This document shows, in pieces, positions 1-9,640 of a stretch of 38,289 nt of DNA. The translations under genes and the position numbers were made by a program. This DNA comes from Pseudomonadota bacterium (GTDB taxonomy: Bacteria > Pseudomonadota > Gammaproteobacteria > Burkholderiales > Thiobacillaceae). Position 1 is the first letter of the stretch. Every line of letters starts with the position of its first letter. The stretch lies in contig JAUYFG010000166.1 in assembly GCA_030690985.1 (NCBI GenBank), positions 1 through 38,289 on the forward strand, written 5' to 3'. The notes under the pieces were generated by a model, which saw only the letters and a list, made by a program, of their open reading frames with translations, did no database searches and was not told the DNA's origin.

Positions 1-174
1 ATGTTGCATGTTGAAGCAACTTTCTGACCATGCCGATATTCAATAAGAATGCCAATTTTTCGCTCCAATCACCAGCGCAAATCACTACATGCAGTGTGTC
101 ATGTGTTTACAGACACTACGGGTAGTACCTGAGTAGTTACGAACGCGGAACTGTAAATCTGTGGACTCGCTGCC

Positions 175-537
175 TCAGGCTAGTATCCAGGTGTGGTTGG
201 ATTCGCAATAGCGGGAGTCGAGGCGTGATACCGGGTTGAAAGTGAACTGTTCGACCAGGCCTTCATCGGCGCGGCTGAAGCTCGGGTGTTGCAACTGCCA
301 GCGCAGGTTGGACAGAAACATGAGTTCTTCCAGCACGTCTGCCGGGAATCCCTGACGATTGCCGCGATCATCCAGCATCAGGGCATTCAGGTAGGCATCG
401 ATATCGTCGCGATTCCAGCGTGTCGCGAGCTCCTGCGCAATTCGGGAAAAGCGCTGCTCGATGGCTGCCAGGCCATTCCGTTTACCGCTGTTCACCTGGA
501 CAGGCCTGGGCTTGTTATCAAAGGCATCGGTGAACAT
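175..537 (-). CDS. Hypothetical protein, 120 aa
   Basis: I do not recognise the family. The product is a soluble-looking, mostly helical protein rich in charged residues, with no signal peptide and no membrane segment. A central stretch reads DDRGNRQGFPADVLEEL and the C-terminus reads CESNHTWILA. I chose the ATG at 537 (MFTDAF) over the in-frame ATG at 546 because an AAGG ribosome-binding sequence lies directly against the upstream ATG and about 9 nt from the downstream one. The gene is transcribed divergently from the ABC transporter gene, and about 165 bp of AT-rich promoter DNA separates the two. Being real is supported by the ribosome-binding site and codon use typical of the neighbourhood; the function is unknown. 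Confidence 0.6.
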   Translation of the reverse strand: MFTDAFDNKPRPVQVNSGKRNGLAAIEQRFSRIAQELATRWNRDDIDAYLNALMLDDRGNRQGFPADVLEELMFLSNLRWQLQHPSFSRADEGLVEQFTFNPVSRLDSRYCESNHTWILA

Positions 538-702
538 GGCATGCATCCTTGAGAGTGGTTACCCTCTTAAACGCAAGCCTTGTGCCATTTTTGATGATTT
601 TATAGTCTCTTTGTTTATCAATGAGTTAGGAAGAGGTTATGCGTAGCGGCTGTGAGATATTCAAGATTCACCCCCCACCTTTACATCACGTATGACGAAA
701 TC

Positions 703-2490
703 ATGACGCCCACTTCCAACCCGCCCATGAACTGGCGCGGTATTTTTGCTGAACTGCGCGAGCACCGATCCGCGCTGATCAAGGGCAACCTTATCGCCGT
801 GCTGGCGGTGGCGTGCGCCGTGCCGGTGCCGCTCTTTCTGCCGATCCTGGTGGATGAAGTGCTACTGCATCAGCCTGGTTTTTTCATCAACCATATTGGG
901 CCCCTGTCCCCACTGGCCTGGCATGGGCCGGTGCTCTTCGTGCTGATTGCTTTATCGTTTACGGTAGGCCTGCGCCTGGCCGCCATCCTGCTCAATGTCT
1001 GGCAGACGCGGACTTTCTCGCTGGTGTCCAAGCAGGCGGTCTACCGTATCCGGGCGCGCATGCTGGAAGGGCTGTCGAAGATCGCGCTGTCGGAATATGA
1101 AACCCTGGGTTCGGGCCGGGTAGCCTCGCATTTCGTTACTGATCTGAATGCCGTGGACAGTTTTCTCGGGGCTTCCATCTCGGGCTTTCTGGTGGCGGTC
1201 CTTTCCCTGATTGGCGTGGCCATCGTCCTGCTCTGGATGAATTGGCAGCTTGCCCTGTTTATCCTGTTGTTGAACCCCGTTGTGATTGGTTTCTCGACGC
1301 GGCTCGGGAAAAAAGTGAAGGAATTGAAGCGGCGCGAGAACGCGGCCTTCGAGGTGTTCCAGGAGGCACTGATTGAGACGCTGGATGCGCTCAACCAGAT
1401 TCGCGCCATGAACCGGGAAAAACACTACCTGGCGCGGGTCACCGGGAAGGCGGCGGATATTCGTACCCACGCCGCCGCCTATGCCTGGAAATCGGATGCC
1501 ATGAGCCGGGTGGCCTTCTTCGTATTCCTGGCCGGGTTCGATACTTTCCGCGCCGGGGCGATGTTGATGGTGGTCTATTCCGATCTCACGATCGGCCAGA
1601 TGCTGGCGGTGTTCGGTTACCTCTGGTTCATGATGTCGCCGGTTCAGGAAATCATCAACATCCAGTACGCCTGGTACGCCGCCAACGCGGCACTGGCCCG
1701 CATCAACAGCCTGCTCGACCTGAAGGTGGTCGATGAGGGTGAGTCGCGCGTGAATCCCTTCACTGGCCACGATTCGGTGGGCATCGCTTTGCGTGACGCG
1801 AGTTTTTCCTATGGCGAGGGGGACACCATACTCGATGGCGTCAATCTGGAAGTGGCGCCCGGGGAGAAGGTGGCGTTGGTCGGCGCCTCGGGGGGTGGCA
1901 AGTCCACCTTGGTGCAGGCATTGCTCGGGCTCTACCCGTTGAAATCCGGTGAGATTCGTTATGGCGGCGCGGAGGTGGGCGAGATCGGCTGGCCGCTGAT
2001 TCGGGAGCATGTCGGTGTCGTGCTGCAACACCCGGTGTTGTTCAATGCCAGCGTGCGCGAGAACCTGACGCTCGGACGTGAAAAGGCTGACGCCGAACTT
2101 TGGCAGGCATTGGAGATTGCCCAGTTGAAGGAGTTCGTCGCAGACTTTCCCGATGGACTGGATGCTCTGGTGGGGAAGAACGGCGTGCGTCTCTCCGGCG
2201 GGCAGCGGCAACGCCTGGCGATTGCCCGCATGGTGTTGGCGCGGCCGCGTGTGGTGATTCTCGATGAGGCGACCTCGGCGCTGGACAGCGACACCGAGCG
2301 GCATCTGCACGAAGCTCTGGCCGGATTCCTGCGTAATCGCACCACACTGATCATCGCCCACCGTCTTTCCGCAGTGCGCCAGGCCGATCGGATTCTGGTG
2401 TTCGAGAACGGACGGATTGTGGAGTCGGGCGACCATGTCAGCCTGATGCGGCACGGCGGGCTCTATCACAAGCTCTATGCCCATGCGTGA
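703..2490 (+). CDS. ABC transporter, fused permease and ATPase (MsbA/HlyB type exporter)
   Basis: This is a half-transporter that should dimerise in the inner membrane and export a hydrophobic or peptide-like substrate, driven by ATP. The N-terminal half has hydrophobic segments at roughly residues 25-50, 75-105, 155-200 and 270-310, an ABC type-1 membrane domain. The C-terminal ATPase has Walker A GASGGGKS (about residue 393), the signature LSGGQ (about 496), Walker B VVILDEA (about 517) and the H-loop IAHR (about 550). The substrate cannot be read from sequence. The start is uncertain. ATG 703 gives 595 aa; an in-frame GTG at 652 adds 17 residues, and ATG 727 is also possible. The only good Shine-Dalgarno upstream (628-636) is placed for an out-of-frame ATG at 639. 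No dedicated partner genes adjoin it. Confidence 0.9.
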   Translation: MTPTSNPPMNWRGIFAELREHRSALIKGNLIAVLAVACAVPVPLFLPILVDEVLLHQPGFFINHIGPLSPLAWHGPVLFVLIALSFTVGLRLAAILLNVWQTRTFSLVSKQAVYRIRARMLEGLSKIALSEYETLGSGRVASHFVTDLNAVDSFLGASISGFLVAVLSLIGVAIVLLWMNWQLALFILLLNPVVIGFSTRLGKKVKELKRRENAAFEVFQEALIETLDALNQIRAMNREKHYLARVTGKAADIRTHAAAYAWKSDAMSRVAFFVFLAGFDTFRAGAMLMVVYSDLTIGQMLAVFGYLWFMMSPVQEIINIQYAWYAANAALARINSLLDLKVVDEGESRVNPFTGHDSVGIALRDASFSYGEGDTILDGVNLEVAPGEKVALVGASGGGKSTLVQALLGLYPLKSGEIRYGGAEVGEIGWPLIREHVGVVLQHPVLFNASVRENLTLGREKADAELWQALEIAQLKEFVADFPDGLDALVGKNGVRLSGGQRQRLAIARMVLARPRVVILDEATSALDSDTERHLHEALAGFLRNRTTLIIAHRLSAVRQADRILVFENGRIVESGDHVSLMRHGGLYHKLYAHA

Positions 2491-2492
2491 GA

Positions 2493-2631
2493 CTGTAGCG
2501 CCGGCGTCTCGCCGGCTTCGTGGGCCTGATTGGAAATACGAGGCCGGCGAGAGAGCGTGGTTGTTGCCGCCGGGGTTTGGGCGGCATTACAACCACGGCC
2601 TACTCCTTGCGGGTACGTCGGCGCTACAGTA
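2493..2631. repeat. Nested palindromic repeat (REP/BIME-like)
   Basis: The outer arms CTGTAGCGCCGGCG (from 2493) and CGTCGGCGCTACAG (to 2631) are inverted copies. Inside them TCTCGCCGGC pairs with GCCGGCGAGA. Nested further in is a 62-bp unit (2552-2613) that forms a long hairpin, and a 60/62 identical copy of it lies inside gluQ at 21692-21753. The block fills most of the gap between the ABC transporter gene and mnmG. No open frame in it looks like a gene. Confidence 0.75.
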
Positions 2632-2672
2632 GCTCGTAGGATGTGGTGAGCGTAGCGAACCGCATCAAACGA
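2632..2672. repeat. Short dispersed repeat, second family
   Basis: The stretch containing GTAGGATGTGGTGAGCG and CGAACCGCATC has a diverged, inverted relative at about 35121-35157 (read on the minus strand, GTAGGGTGTGGTGAG then CGAACCGCACC). It directly follows the nested palindrome at 2493-2631, so the two repeat families are stacked head to tail. Confidence 0.5.
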
Positions 2673-2704
2673 CGCCTCCGTGGGCGCCCCGCTCGCGCTC
2701 CATG

Positions 2705-2722
2705 ATGTTTCACGTGAAACAT
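2705..2722. promoter_or_regulatory. parS: parS centromere-like site (ParB binding)
   Basis: The 16-bp sequence TGTTTCACGTGAAACA at 2706-2721 is the canonical chromosomal parS site and is a perfect palindrome; with the flanking A and T it extends to 18 bp. ParB loads here as a CTP-dependent sliding clamp, and ParA moves the complex. The site lies about 70 bp upstream of mnmG and 2.6 kb from parA-parB, which is the usual arrangement near the replication origin. Confidence 0.95.
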
Positions 2723-2789
2723 GCTGAGTGCGTGACGTAGAATGCGAGCCCGTCGCCCTGCTGGGCGAGCGCCAGAAAACCAGAAAATC

Positions 2790-4685
2790 ATGCAATTTCC
2801 CGATCGTTTCGATGTCATCGTCGTCGGTGGTGGCCATGCCGGCACCGAGGCGGCGCTGGCGGCTGCCCGCATGGGTTCGCGCACACTGCTGCTGACGCAC
2901 AACCTCGAAACCCTGGGCGCGATGTCCTGCAACCCGTCCATCGGCGGCATCGGCAAGGGGCATCTGGTCAGGGAAGTGGATGCCCTGGGCGGGGCGATGG
3001 CGCTGGCCACTGACGAGGCCGGCATCCAGTTCCGTATTTTGAACTCCTCGAAAGGTCCGGCGGTACGAGCAACCCGGGCTCAGGCTGATCGGGTGCTGTA
3101 CAAACAGGCGATCCGCGCGCGCCTGGAAAATCAGGCCAACCTCACGCTATTTCAGCAGGCGGTGGACGACCTTGTACTGGAAGGCGATCGTGTCGCCGGG
3201 GTGCGTACCCAACTGGGCATCGTGTTCCAGGCGCGTAGCGTGGTGCTGACTACCGGCACTTTCCTGGCTGGGCTGATTCATGTCGGCCTGGAAAATTTTC
3301 AGGCCGGGCGCATGGGCGATCCCCCCTCGGTCTCCCTGGCGGCGCGCCTACGCGAGTTGAATCTGCCTGTTGGCCGGCTGAAGACCGGTACACCGCCGCG
3401 TATCGATGGCCGCAGCATCGACTTCTCGGCGCTGCAGGAACAGCCGGGCGATACGCCAGAGCCGGTGTTTTCCTTCATCGGCCGGCGAGAGATGCACCCG
3501 CGCCAGTTGCCTTGCTGGATTACCCAGACCAACGAGCGCACCCACGAGATCATCCGCCAGGGACTGGATCGCTCACCGCTTTACACCGGCGTGATCGAGG
3601 GCGTGGGACCGCGCTACTGCCCTTCCATCGAGGACAAGATCAGCCGCTTTGCCGACAAGACCGAGCACAACGTGTTTCTGGAGCCGGAAGGGCTTACCAC
3701 GCATGAGTTCTATCCCAACGGGGTGTCCACCAGCTTGCCATTCGATGTGCAGCTCAACCTGGTGCGCTCGATACGCGGCCTGGAAAACGCGCACATCCTG
3801 CGCCCCGGCTATGCCATCGAATACGACTACTACGACCCACGCGGCCTGAAACCCAGCCTCGAAACCCATGCCATTGCCGGCCTGTTTTTCGCCGGGCAGA
3901 TCAATGGCACCACGGGTTATGAGGAGGCCGCCGCGCAAGGCCTTCAGGCCGGCCTCAATGCGGCTTTGCAAGTGCAGGACAAGGCGGCATGGTGGCCGCG
4001 TCGCAACCAGGCTTATCTGGGCGTGATGGTGGATGACCTGGTGACGCGCGGTGTGGCCGAGCCTTACCGCATGTTCACCAGCCGCGCGGAGTACCGGCTG
4101 AGCTTGCGCGAGGACAATGCCGACCAGCGGCTGACCGAGATGGGCAGGCAGCTTGGCCTGGTGGATGACACCCGCTGGGCGCGTTTCGCCGGCAAACGCG
4201 AGGCAATGGTACGCGAGGCTGAGCGCCTCAAATCCACCTGGGTTAACCCGGCCAATCTGCGGGAAGAAGATGCGTTACGTGTTCTCGGCAAGCGCATCGA
4301 GCGGGAGTACAGCCTGTTCGACCTGTTGCGTCGTCCCGAGGTGGATTACGCGAGGCTCATGACTTTGCCCGGCGCGGGCGAAGCGCTCGCTGATGCCGAG
4401 TTCAGCGGGCAGGTGGAAATCGAAGCCAAATATGCGGGCTACGTTGCCCGCCAGTTTGATGAGATCGAACGCCAGCGCGGCCAGGAGGAGCAAGTCTTGC
4501 CTGCCGATTTCGACTACATGGCACTGACCAGCCTGTCCATCGAGGTGCGCCAGAAACTCAATCAGATGCGGCCGGCGACCCTGGGGCTGGCTTCACGGAT
4601 ATCCGGAGTGACGCCGGCGGCGGTTTCGGTGTTGCTGGTGTATCTGAAACGGGGCGAGTTGGCGCGTAAGGAAACCGGGGAATGA
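2790..4685 (+). CDS. mnmG: tRNA uridine-5-carboxymethylaminomethyl modification enzyme MnmG (GidA)
   Basis: MnmG works with MnmE to add the carboxymethylaminomethyl group at C5 of the wobble uridine (U34) of several tRNAs, using FAD, NADH and methylene-tetrahydrofolate. The product is 631 aa, the normal family length. It opens with the FAD-binding Rossmann motif [17 protein letters not shown], followed by the conserved [13 protein letters not shown] block. The helical C-terminal domain that docks MnmE is complete. The start ATG 2790 ([14 protein letters not shown]) was preferred to an upstream in-frame start at 2742, because family members begin just before the FAD motif. The stop overlaps rsmG by 4 nt (ATGA), so the two are translationally coupled. 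The parS site lies just upstream. Confidence 0.97.
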   Translation: MQFPDRFDVIVVGGGHAGTEAALAAARMGSRTLLLTHNLETLGAMSCNPSIGGIGKGHLVREVDALGGAMALATDEAGIQFRILNSSKGPAVRATRAQADRVLYKQAIRARLENQANLTLFQQAVDDLVLEGDRVAGVRTQLGIVFQARSVVLTTGTFLAGLIHVGLENFQAGRMGDPPSVSLAARLRELNLPVGRLKTGTPPRIDGRSIDFSALQEQPGDTPEPVFSFIGRREMHPRQLPCWITQTNERTHEIIRQGLDRSPLYTGVIEGVGPRYCPSIEDKISRFADKTEHNVFLEPEGLTTHEFYPNGVSTSLPFDVQLNLVRSIRGLENAHILRPGYAIEYDYYDPRGLKPSLETHAIAGLFFAGQINGTTGYEEAAAQGLQAGLNAALQVQDKAAWWPRRNQAYLGVMVDDLVTRGVAEPYRMFTSRAEYRLSLREDNADQRLTEMGRQLGLVDDTRWARFAGKREAMVREAERLKSTWVNPANLREEDALRVLGKRIEREYSLFDLLRRPEVDYARLMTLPGAGEALADAEFSGQVEIEAKYAGYVARQFDEIERQRGQEEQVLPADFDYMALTSLSIEVRQKLNQMRPATLGLASRISGVTPAAVSVLLVYLKRGELARKETGE

Positions 4686-5314
4686 GCCTGGCCAATCAAT
4701 TAAAAGTACCTCTCACCGAGGCGTTACACGCGATGGGTACGAAGCTGGATGCTCGGCAGGAGTTGTGCCTGCTGGACTACCTGGCGCTGATCGCCAAGTG
4801 GAATCGCACCTACAACCTGACGGCTATCCATGAGCCGGAGCGCATGCTCACCCATCATCTGCTCGATAGTCTTTCCATCCTGCCTGCTGTTGCGGCTGGA
4901 CCGTTGCTGGATGTCGGCAGCGGCGCGGGCCTGCCGGGTATTCCGTTGGCTATCGTGCGTCCCGACCTGAGGGTGACGCTGCTCGATTCCAGCCAGAAGC
5001 GTTGTGGCTTCATGCAGCAGGCGGCGATTGAGCTCAAGCTTGGCAACGTCAAGGTGGTGCATGCTCGGGCGGAGGTTTTTCAGCCTGCCGAGAAGGTTCC
5101 CCAGATCGTCTCCCGCGCCTTTTCCGACCTCAGCGACTTCGTCAAGGCGACTCGCCATCTGCTCGCCGAGGGCGGGGAGTGGCTGGCGATGAAGGGGCTT
5201 TATCCGGACGAGGAAATCGCCTCGCTCAAGGGCGCCCGGGTCAAGCGCCACGCAAAGTTGCATATCCCCGGCCTGGATGCCGACCGCCACCTCATCATCA
5301 TGGAAATGGATTGA
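4682..5314 (+). CDS. rsmG: 16S rRNA (guanine-N7-)-methyltransferase RsmG (GidB)
   Basis: RsmG methylates N7 of G527 in the 530 loop of 16S rRNA with S-adenosylmethionine; loss of the homologue gives low-level streptomycin resistance in other bacteria. The 210-aa product has the SAM-binding motif [17 protein letters not shown] in the N-terminal third and the family sequence [11 protein letters not shown] before it. It overlaps mnmG by 4 nt and ends 4 nt before parA, so mnmG-rsmG-parA-parB reads as one operon. Confidence 0.96.
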   Translation: MSLANQLKVPLTEALHAMGTKLDARQELCLLDYLALIAKWNRTYNLTAIHEPERMLTHHLLDSLSILPAVAAGPLLDVGSGAGLPGIPLAIVRPDLRVTLLDSSQKRCGFMQQAAIELKLGNVKVVHARAEVFQPAEKVPQIVSRAFSDLSDFVKATRHLLAEGGEWLAMKGLYPDEEIASLKGARVKRHAKLHIPGLDADRHLIIMEMD

Positions 5315-5318
5315 ACTC

Positions 5319-6098
5319 ATGGCACGTATCCTGGCAATTACCAATCAGAAAGGGGGGGTCGGCAAGACCACCACGGCCGTCAACCTGGCGGCCAGTCTGG
5401 CCAGCCTGGGGCGGCGCGTGCTATTGATCGACCTGGACCCACAGGGCAACGCCACCACGGCCAGCGGGATCGACAAGCAGGCACTGAAGAAAACGGTTTA
5501 CCACTTGCTGTTGCGTACCGAGACGGCCGTCGACGTGCGGGTGAGCTCGCCCCAGGGGGGGTATGCCCTGCTGCCGGCTAACCGTGATCTGGCCGGCGCG
5601 GAGGTGGAACTGGTGCAGGAGAAGGAGCGCGAATTTCGTCTCCGTCAGGGACTGGAGGCGGTTACCGGCGACTATGACTTCATCCTGATCGACTGTCCGC
5701 CCGCGCTCAACCTGTTGACCGTCAACGCGTTGACCTGCGCGCATGCGGTGATCATCCCAATGCAGTGCGAGTATTTCGCCATCGAGGGCCTGGCCGATCT
5801 GGTCAATACCATCAAGAAAATCAAGGCACGCCTGAATCCCGGTCTGGTCATCGATGGCGTGGTGCGGGTGATGTTCGATACCCGCAATACGCTGGCACAG
5901 AATGTTTCGGACCAACTCAAGGCGCACTTCGGCGCCAAGGTGTTCGATACCGTGGTGCCGCGCAACGTGCGTCTGGCCGAGGCGCCTAGCCACGGCCTGG
6001 CGGCGCTGCAATACGACCGGGCTTCCAAGGGCGCGCAGTCCTACCTGCAAATGGCGCAGGAACTCATCGACAAGCAGGAGAAAAGCCACCATGGTTAA
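5319..6098 (+). CDS. parA: Chromosome partitioning ATPase ParA (Soj)
   Basis: ParA is a deviant Walker-A ATPase that binds nucleoid DNA as an ATP dimer and is displaced by ParB bound at parS, moving the origin region. The 259-aa product shows the deviant Walker A KGGVGKTT near residue 11, followed by LIDLDPQGNATT and LIDCPP (Walker B region). Its short N-terminus lacks a DNA-binding extension, as in the chromosomal Soj type rather than plasmid type Ia. ATG 5319 (MARILAITNQKGG) follows rsmG by 4 nt. An upstream in-frame ATG at 5277 would lie within rsmG and is less likely. The 3' end overlaps parB by 8 nt. Confidence 0.96.
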   Translation: MARILAITNQKGGVGKTTTAVNLAASLASLGRRVLLIDLDPQGNATTASGIDKQALKKTVYHLLLRTETAVDVRVSSPQGGYALLPANRDLAGAEVELVQEKEREFRLRQGLEAVTGDYDFILIDCPPALNLLTVNALTCAHAVIIPMQCEYFAIEGLADLVNTIKKIKARLNPGLVIDGVVRVMFDTRNTLAQNVSDQLKAHFGAKVFDTVVPRNVRLAEAPSHGLAALQYDRASKGAQSYLQMAQELIDKQEKSHHG

Positions 6099-6927
6099 GC
6101 TCAAGGGACTCGGGCGCGGGCTGGACGCGCTGTTGGGAGAAGGGGAAACCGCAGACGGTGAGCGCTTGCTCACCCTGCCGGTGGAGAGTTTGGTACCCGG
6201 CAAATACCAGCCGCGCACCCGCATGAATGCCGAGGCACTCGCGGAACTGGCGGATTCAATCAAGTCGCAGGGCCTGATGCAGCCGATTCTGGCGCGCGCC
6301 ATACCGGGCGGGCGCTACGAAATCATCGCCGGTGAACGGCGCTGGCGCGCCAGCCAGTTGGCCGGCCTCAGCGCGGTATCCGTGTTGGTACGCGATGTGC
6401 CCGACGAGGCCGCGCTGAAAATGGCCCTGATCGAGAATATCCAGCGGGAAGATCTGAATCCTCTGGAAGAGGCGCAGGGCATCCATCGCTTGATCCAGGA
6501 ATTTTCCATGACCCACCAGACGGCGGCGGACTCGGTGGGCCGCTCCCGTGTCGCGGTGACCAATCTTCTGCGTCTGCTCAACCTGGCCAAGCCGGTGCAA
6601 TCGTTGCTCATGAACGGCGATCTGGACATGGGCCATGCCCGTGCATTGTTAGCGCTCACTCACGCCAAGCAGCTTGATTCCGCTCACGAAGTGGTCAAGC
6701 GCGGCCTGTCGGTGCGGGAGGCCGAGCGCCTGGTGGCACGCGTGCTCAACCCGCAGGAAAAAAAGGCCGTAAGCAAGGATCGCGATGTCGCACGCCTGGA
6801 AGAAGATCTGTCGGAAAAACTCGGTGCCGGCGTGCACATCACCAGCAACCGCAAGGGAGCCGGGCGCCTCAGCATCGAGTTTGCCAGCCTGGACCAACTG
6901 GATGAATTACTGCGGCGAATACAATGA
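6091..6927 (+). CDS. parB: Chromosome partitioning protein ParB (Spo0J)
   Basis: ParB binds parS, hydrolyses CTP to clamp and spread on DNA, and stimulates ParA. The 278-aa product has the N-terminal KGLGRGLDALLG motif that contacts ParA, the CTP-binding box GERRWRAS, a central helix-turn-helix (around QTAADSVGRSRVAVTNLLRL) and a C-terminal dimerisation segment. The start ATG 6091 overlaps the end of parA by 8 nt. A longer reading frame upstream is only an overlap with parA. Its target site is at 2706-2721 in this window. Confidence 0.96.
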   Translation: MVKLKGLGRGLDALLGEGETADGERLLTLPVESLVPGKYQPRTRMNAEALAELADSIKSQGLMQPILARAIPGGRYEIIAGERRWRASQLAGLSAVSVLVRDVPDEAALKMALIENIQREDLNPLEEAQGIHRLIQEFSMTHQTAADSVGRSRVAVTNLLRLLNLAKPVQSLLMNGDLDMGHARALLALTHAKQLDSAHEVVKRGLSVREAERLVARVLNPQEKKAVSKDRDVARLEEDLSEKLGAGVHITSNRKGAGRLSIEFASLDQLDELLRRIQ

Positions 6928-6941
6928 TTTATGCAGACGCA

Positions 6942-6968
6942 GCAATCATCAAAGCATTTGATGATTGC
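6942..6968. other. Perfect 12-bp inverted repeat between parB and atpI
   Basis: GCAATCATCAAA (6942-6953) and TTTGATGATTGC (6957-6968) are perfect inverted copies separated by 3 nt. No T-run follows, so it is not a classic intrinsic terminator. It could be a factor-dependent terminator hairpin for parB, an mRNA-stabilising hairpin or an operator for the atp promoter, which overlaps its right arm. Confidence 0.7.
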
Positions 6969-6992
6969 ATTAGGCACCCTAATTCTTATATC
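6965..6992 (+). promoter_or_regulatory. Candidate promoter of the atp operon
   Basis: TTGCAT (6965-6970) and TATATC (6987-6992) are spaced 16 nt, a plausible sigma-70 promoter in the only AT-rich gap between parB and atpI. The -35 overlaps the right arm of the inverted repeat at 6942-6968. Transcription would begin only a few bases before the atpI ATG, which has no clear Shine-Dalgarno sequence. Confidence 0.35.
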
Positions 6993-7003
6993 ATTATCGG
7001 CTA

Positions 7004-7357
7004 ATGTTTTTTGCATACGCCTTGCAGGGCGCCCTGATCGTGGCTGCGGCTATACTCGCCTGGCTGTGGCAGGGTGCTGAAGTTGCTGGAGCAGCCTTGT
7101 ATGGTGGTTCGGCGGCGCTGGCGAATGTGGGTTTGCTGGTATGGCGTTGGCGCAGAGGTCGGTATGATTACCACTGCGATGGCGGTCGCCACTTAAGACA
7201 GTTTCACCGTTCCAGTCTGGAACGGTTTTTTGTTGTCGGGGTGGTGTTGGCGCTGGGGTTGTACGGATTGAGGTTGGATCCGCTGGCGTTGTTGCTGGGT
7301 TTTATAGTGGGGCAGATCGCATGGATCATCGCTGCGGCTACCCTGAAGACAGATTGA
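7004..7357 (+). CDS. atpI: ATP synthase subunit I (AtpI)
   Basis: AtpI is a small membrane protein encoded first in many atp operons, thought to help assemble the c-ring or import magnesium; it is not essential for the enzyme. The 117-aa product has four hydrophobic segments in two pairs, separated by a basic cytoplasmic loop (WRWRRGRYDYHCDGGRHLRQFHRSS). Position and topology identify it more than sequence does, since the family is poorly conserved. It begins at ATG 7004, only 76 nt after parB, and lies 30 nt before atpB. Confidence 0.85.
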   Translation: MFFAYALQGALIVAAAILAWLWQGAEVAGAALYGGSAALANVGLLVWRWRRGRYDYHCDGGRHLRQFHRSSLERFFVVGVVLALGLYGLRLDPLALLLGFIVGQIAWIIAAATLKTD

Positions 7358-7375
7358 CGCCCTTGGGCAATTTGA

Positions 7376-8278
<903 letters not shown>

Positions 8279-8313
8279 TTTTTCGCTTTTCGTGCTACCT
8301 GAATTGTCTCTAG

Positions 8314-8562
<249 letters not shown>

Positions 8563-8596
8563 TGCCATTCCGCGTTAACCCGCAAGAGGAGCGGTC

Positions 8597-9067
8597 ATGA
8601 ACATCAATATGACCCTGTTCGGACAGTCCATCACCTTCATCATCTTCGTGTGGTTCTGCATGAAGTATGTGTGGCCGCCGATCATCGGAGCCCTGGAGGC
8701 CCGCAAGAAGCTGATCGCTGATGGCCTGGCTGCCGCCGACCGTGGCAAGCATGAGCTGGAGCTGGCCGCCAAACGCGCCGGCGAAACCCTGCACGACGCC
8801 AAACTGAAGGCTTCCGAGATCATCGCCCAGGCCGATAAACGTGCCAGCCAGATCGTCGAAGAGTCGAAGAATGCGGCCAAAGGTGAAGGCGAACGCATGA
8901 TCACCTCCGCCAAGGCCGAGATCGAGCAGGAATCGCATCGTGCTCGCGAGGCGCTGCGCGGCGACGTCGCCGCCCTGGTTGTCGCCGGTGCCGGCAAGGT
9001 GCTGCGCCGCGAAGTCGACGCCAAGGCGCATGCCGACCTGCTCGAAGCGATCAAGAACGAGCTGTGA
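8597..9067 (+). CDS. atpF: ATP synthase Fo subunit b
   Basis: Subunit b is the peripheral stator stalk. The 156-aa product has one N-terminal membrane helix ([20 protein letters not shown]) and a long charged coiled coil rich in Ala, Glu and Lys that dimerises and reaches subunit delta. The length matches the family. An AAGAGGAG ribosome-binding site precedes ATG 8597. Confidence 0.96.
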   Translation: MNINMTLFGQSITFIIFVWFCMKYVWPPIIGALEARKKLIADGLAAADRGKHELELAAKRAGETLHDAKLKASEIIAQADKRASQIVEESKNAAKGEGERMITSAKAEIEQESHRAREALRGDVAALVVAGAGKVLRREVDAKAHADLLEAIKNEL

Positions 9068-9091
9068 GCCAACTGCCAGGATGATACCGAG

Positions 9092-9625
9092 ATGGAACGC
9101 GCAACCTTAGCCCGCCCTTACGCAGAAGCCGTGGGCAAACTGGCCGCCGAGGGCAAAGCCTGGGATCGCTGGTCCGAGCGTCTCGCCCTACTGGCCCTTG
9201 TTGCCGACGACGCGCAGATGCGAGACCTGGCTGGAAATCCGGCCGTGCCCGCAGCCCGCGTTGCCGAGGTGATCCTGGCGGTGTGTGGCGATAAGCTGGG
9301 TGCCGAAGGCGGCAATCTGGCCACGCTGCTGGTTGAGAACAAGCGCCTGTCGCTGCTGCCGGAAATCGTCGCCCTGTTCGAGGTGCTCAAGGCCGCGCAG
9401 GAAGGCGAATTGACCGCGCATATCACCAGTGCCTACGAACTGAGCAACGAACAGTTGGCCGGCCTGGTCGCCAAGCTGGAAGCCAAATTAGGCCGCAATA
9501 TCACCGCCACCCAGTCGCTGGATGTCGAACTGATCGGCGGCGTGGTGATCCAGGTGGGCGACGAAGTCATGGATTCTTCGGTGCGCGGCGGGCTGGCAAG
9601 CCTGGCCGTCACCCTGAAAGCTTAA
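9092..9625 (+). CDS. atpH: ATP synthase F1 subunit delta
   Basis: Subunit delta joins the b-dimer to the top of the alpha3-beta3 head. The 177-aa product begins ATLARPYAEAVGKLA, the typical N-terminal helical domain, and ends with the family sequence GGVVIQVGDEVMDSSVRGGLASL. It lies 24 nt after atpF and 15 nt before atpA. Confidence 0.96.
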   Translation: MERATLARPYAEAVGKLAAEGKAWDRWSERLALLALVADDAQMRDLAGNPAVPAARVAEVILAVCGDKLGAEGGNLATLLVENKRLSLLPEIVALFEVLKAAQEGELTAHITSAYELSNEQLAGLVAKLEAKLGRNITATQSLDVELIGGVVIQVGDEVMDSSVRGGLASLAVTLKA

Positions 9626-9640
9626 TTATCTGGAGTTCAC

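Noticed and set aside
952-2484. Open frame of about 510 codons on the minus strand opposite the ABC transporter
   Set aside because: Its translation is His/Gln/Arg-rich with no motif, and the opposite frame carries all the ABC transporter signatures. It is a high-GC coding shadow.
2491-2789. Replication origin beside parS
   Set aside because: No cluster of DnaA boxes and no AT-rich unwinding region is visible; the gap is filled with GC-rich repeats.
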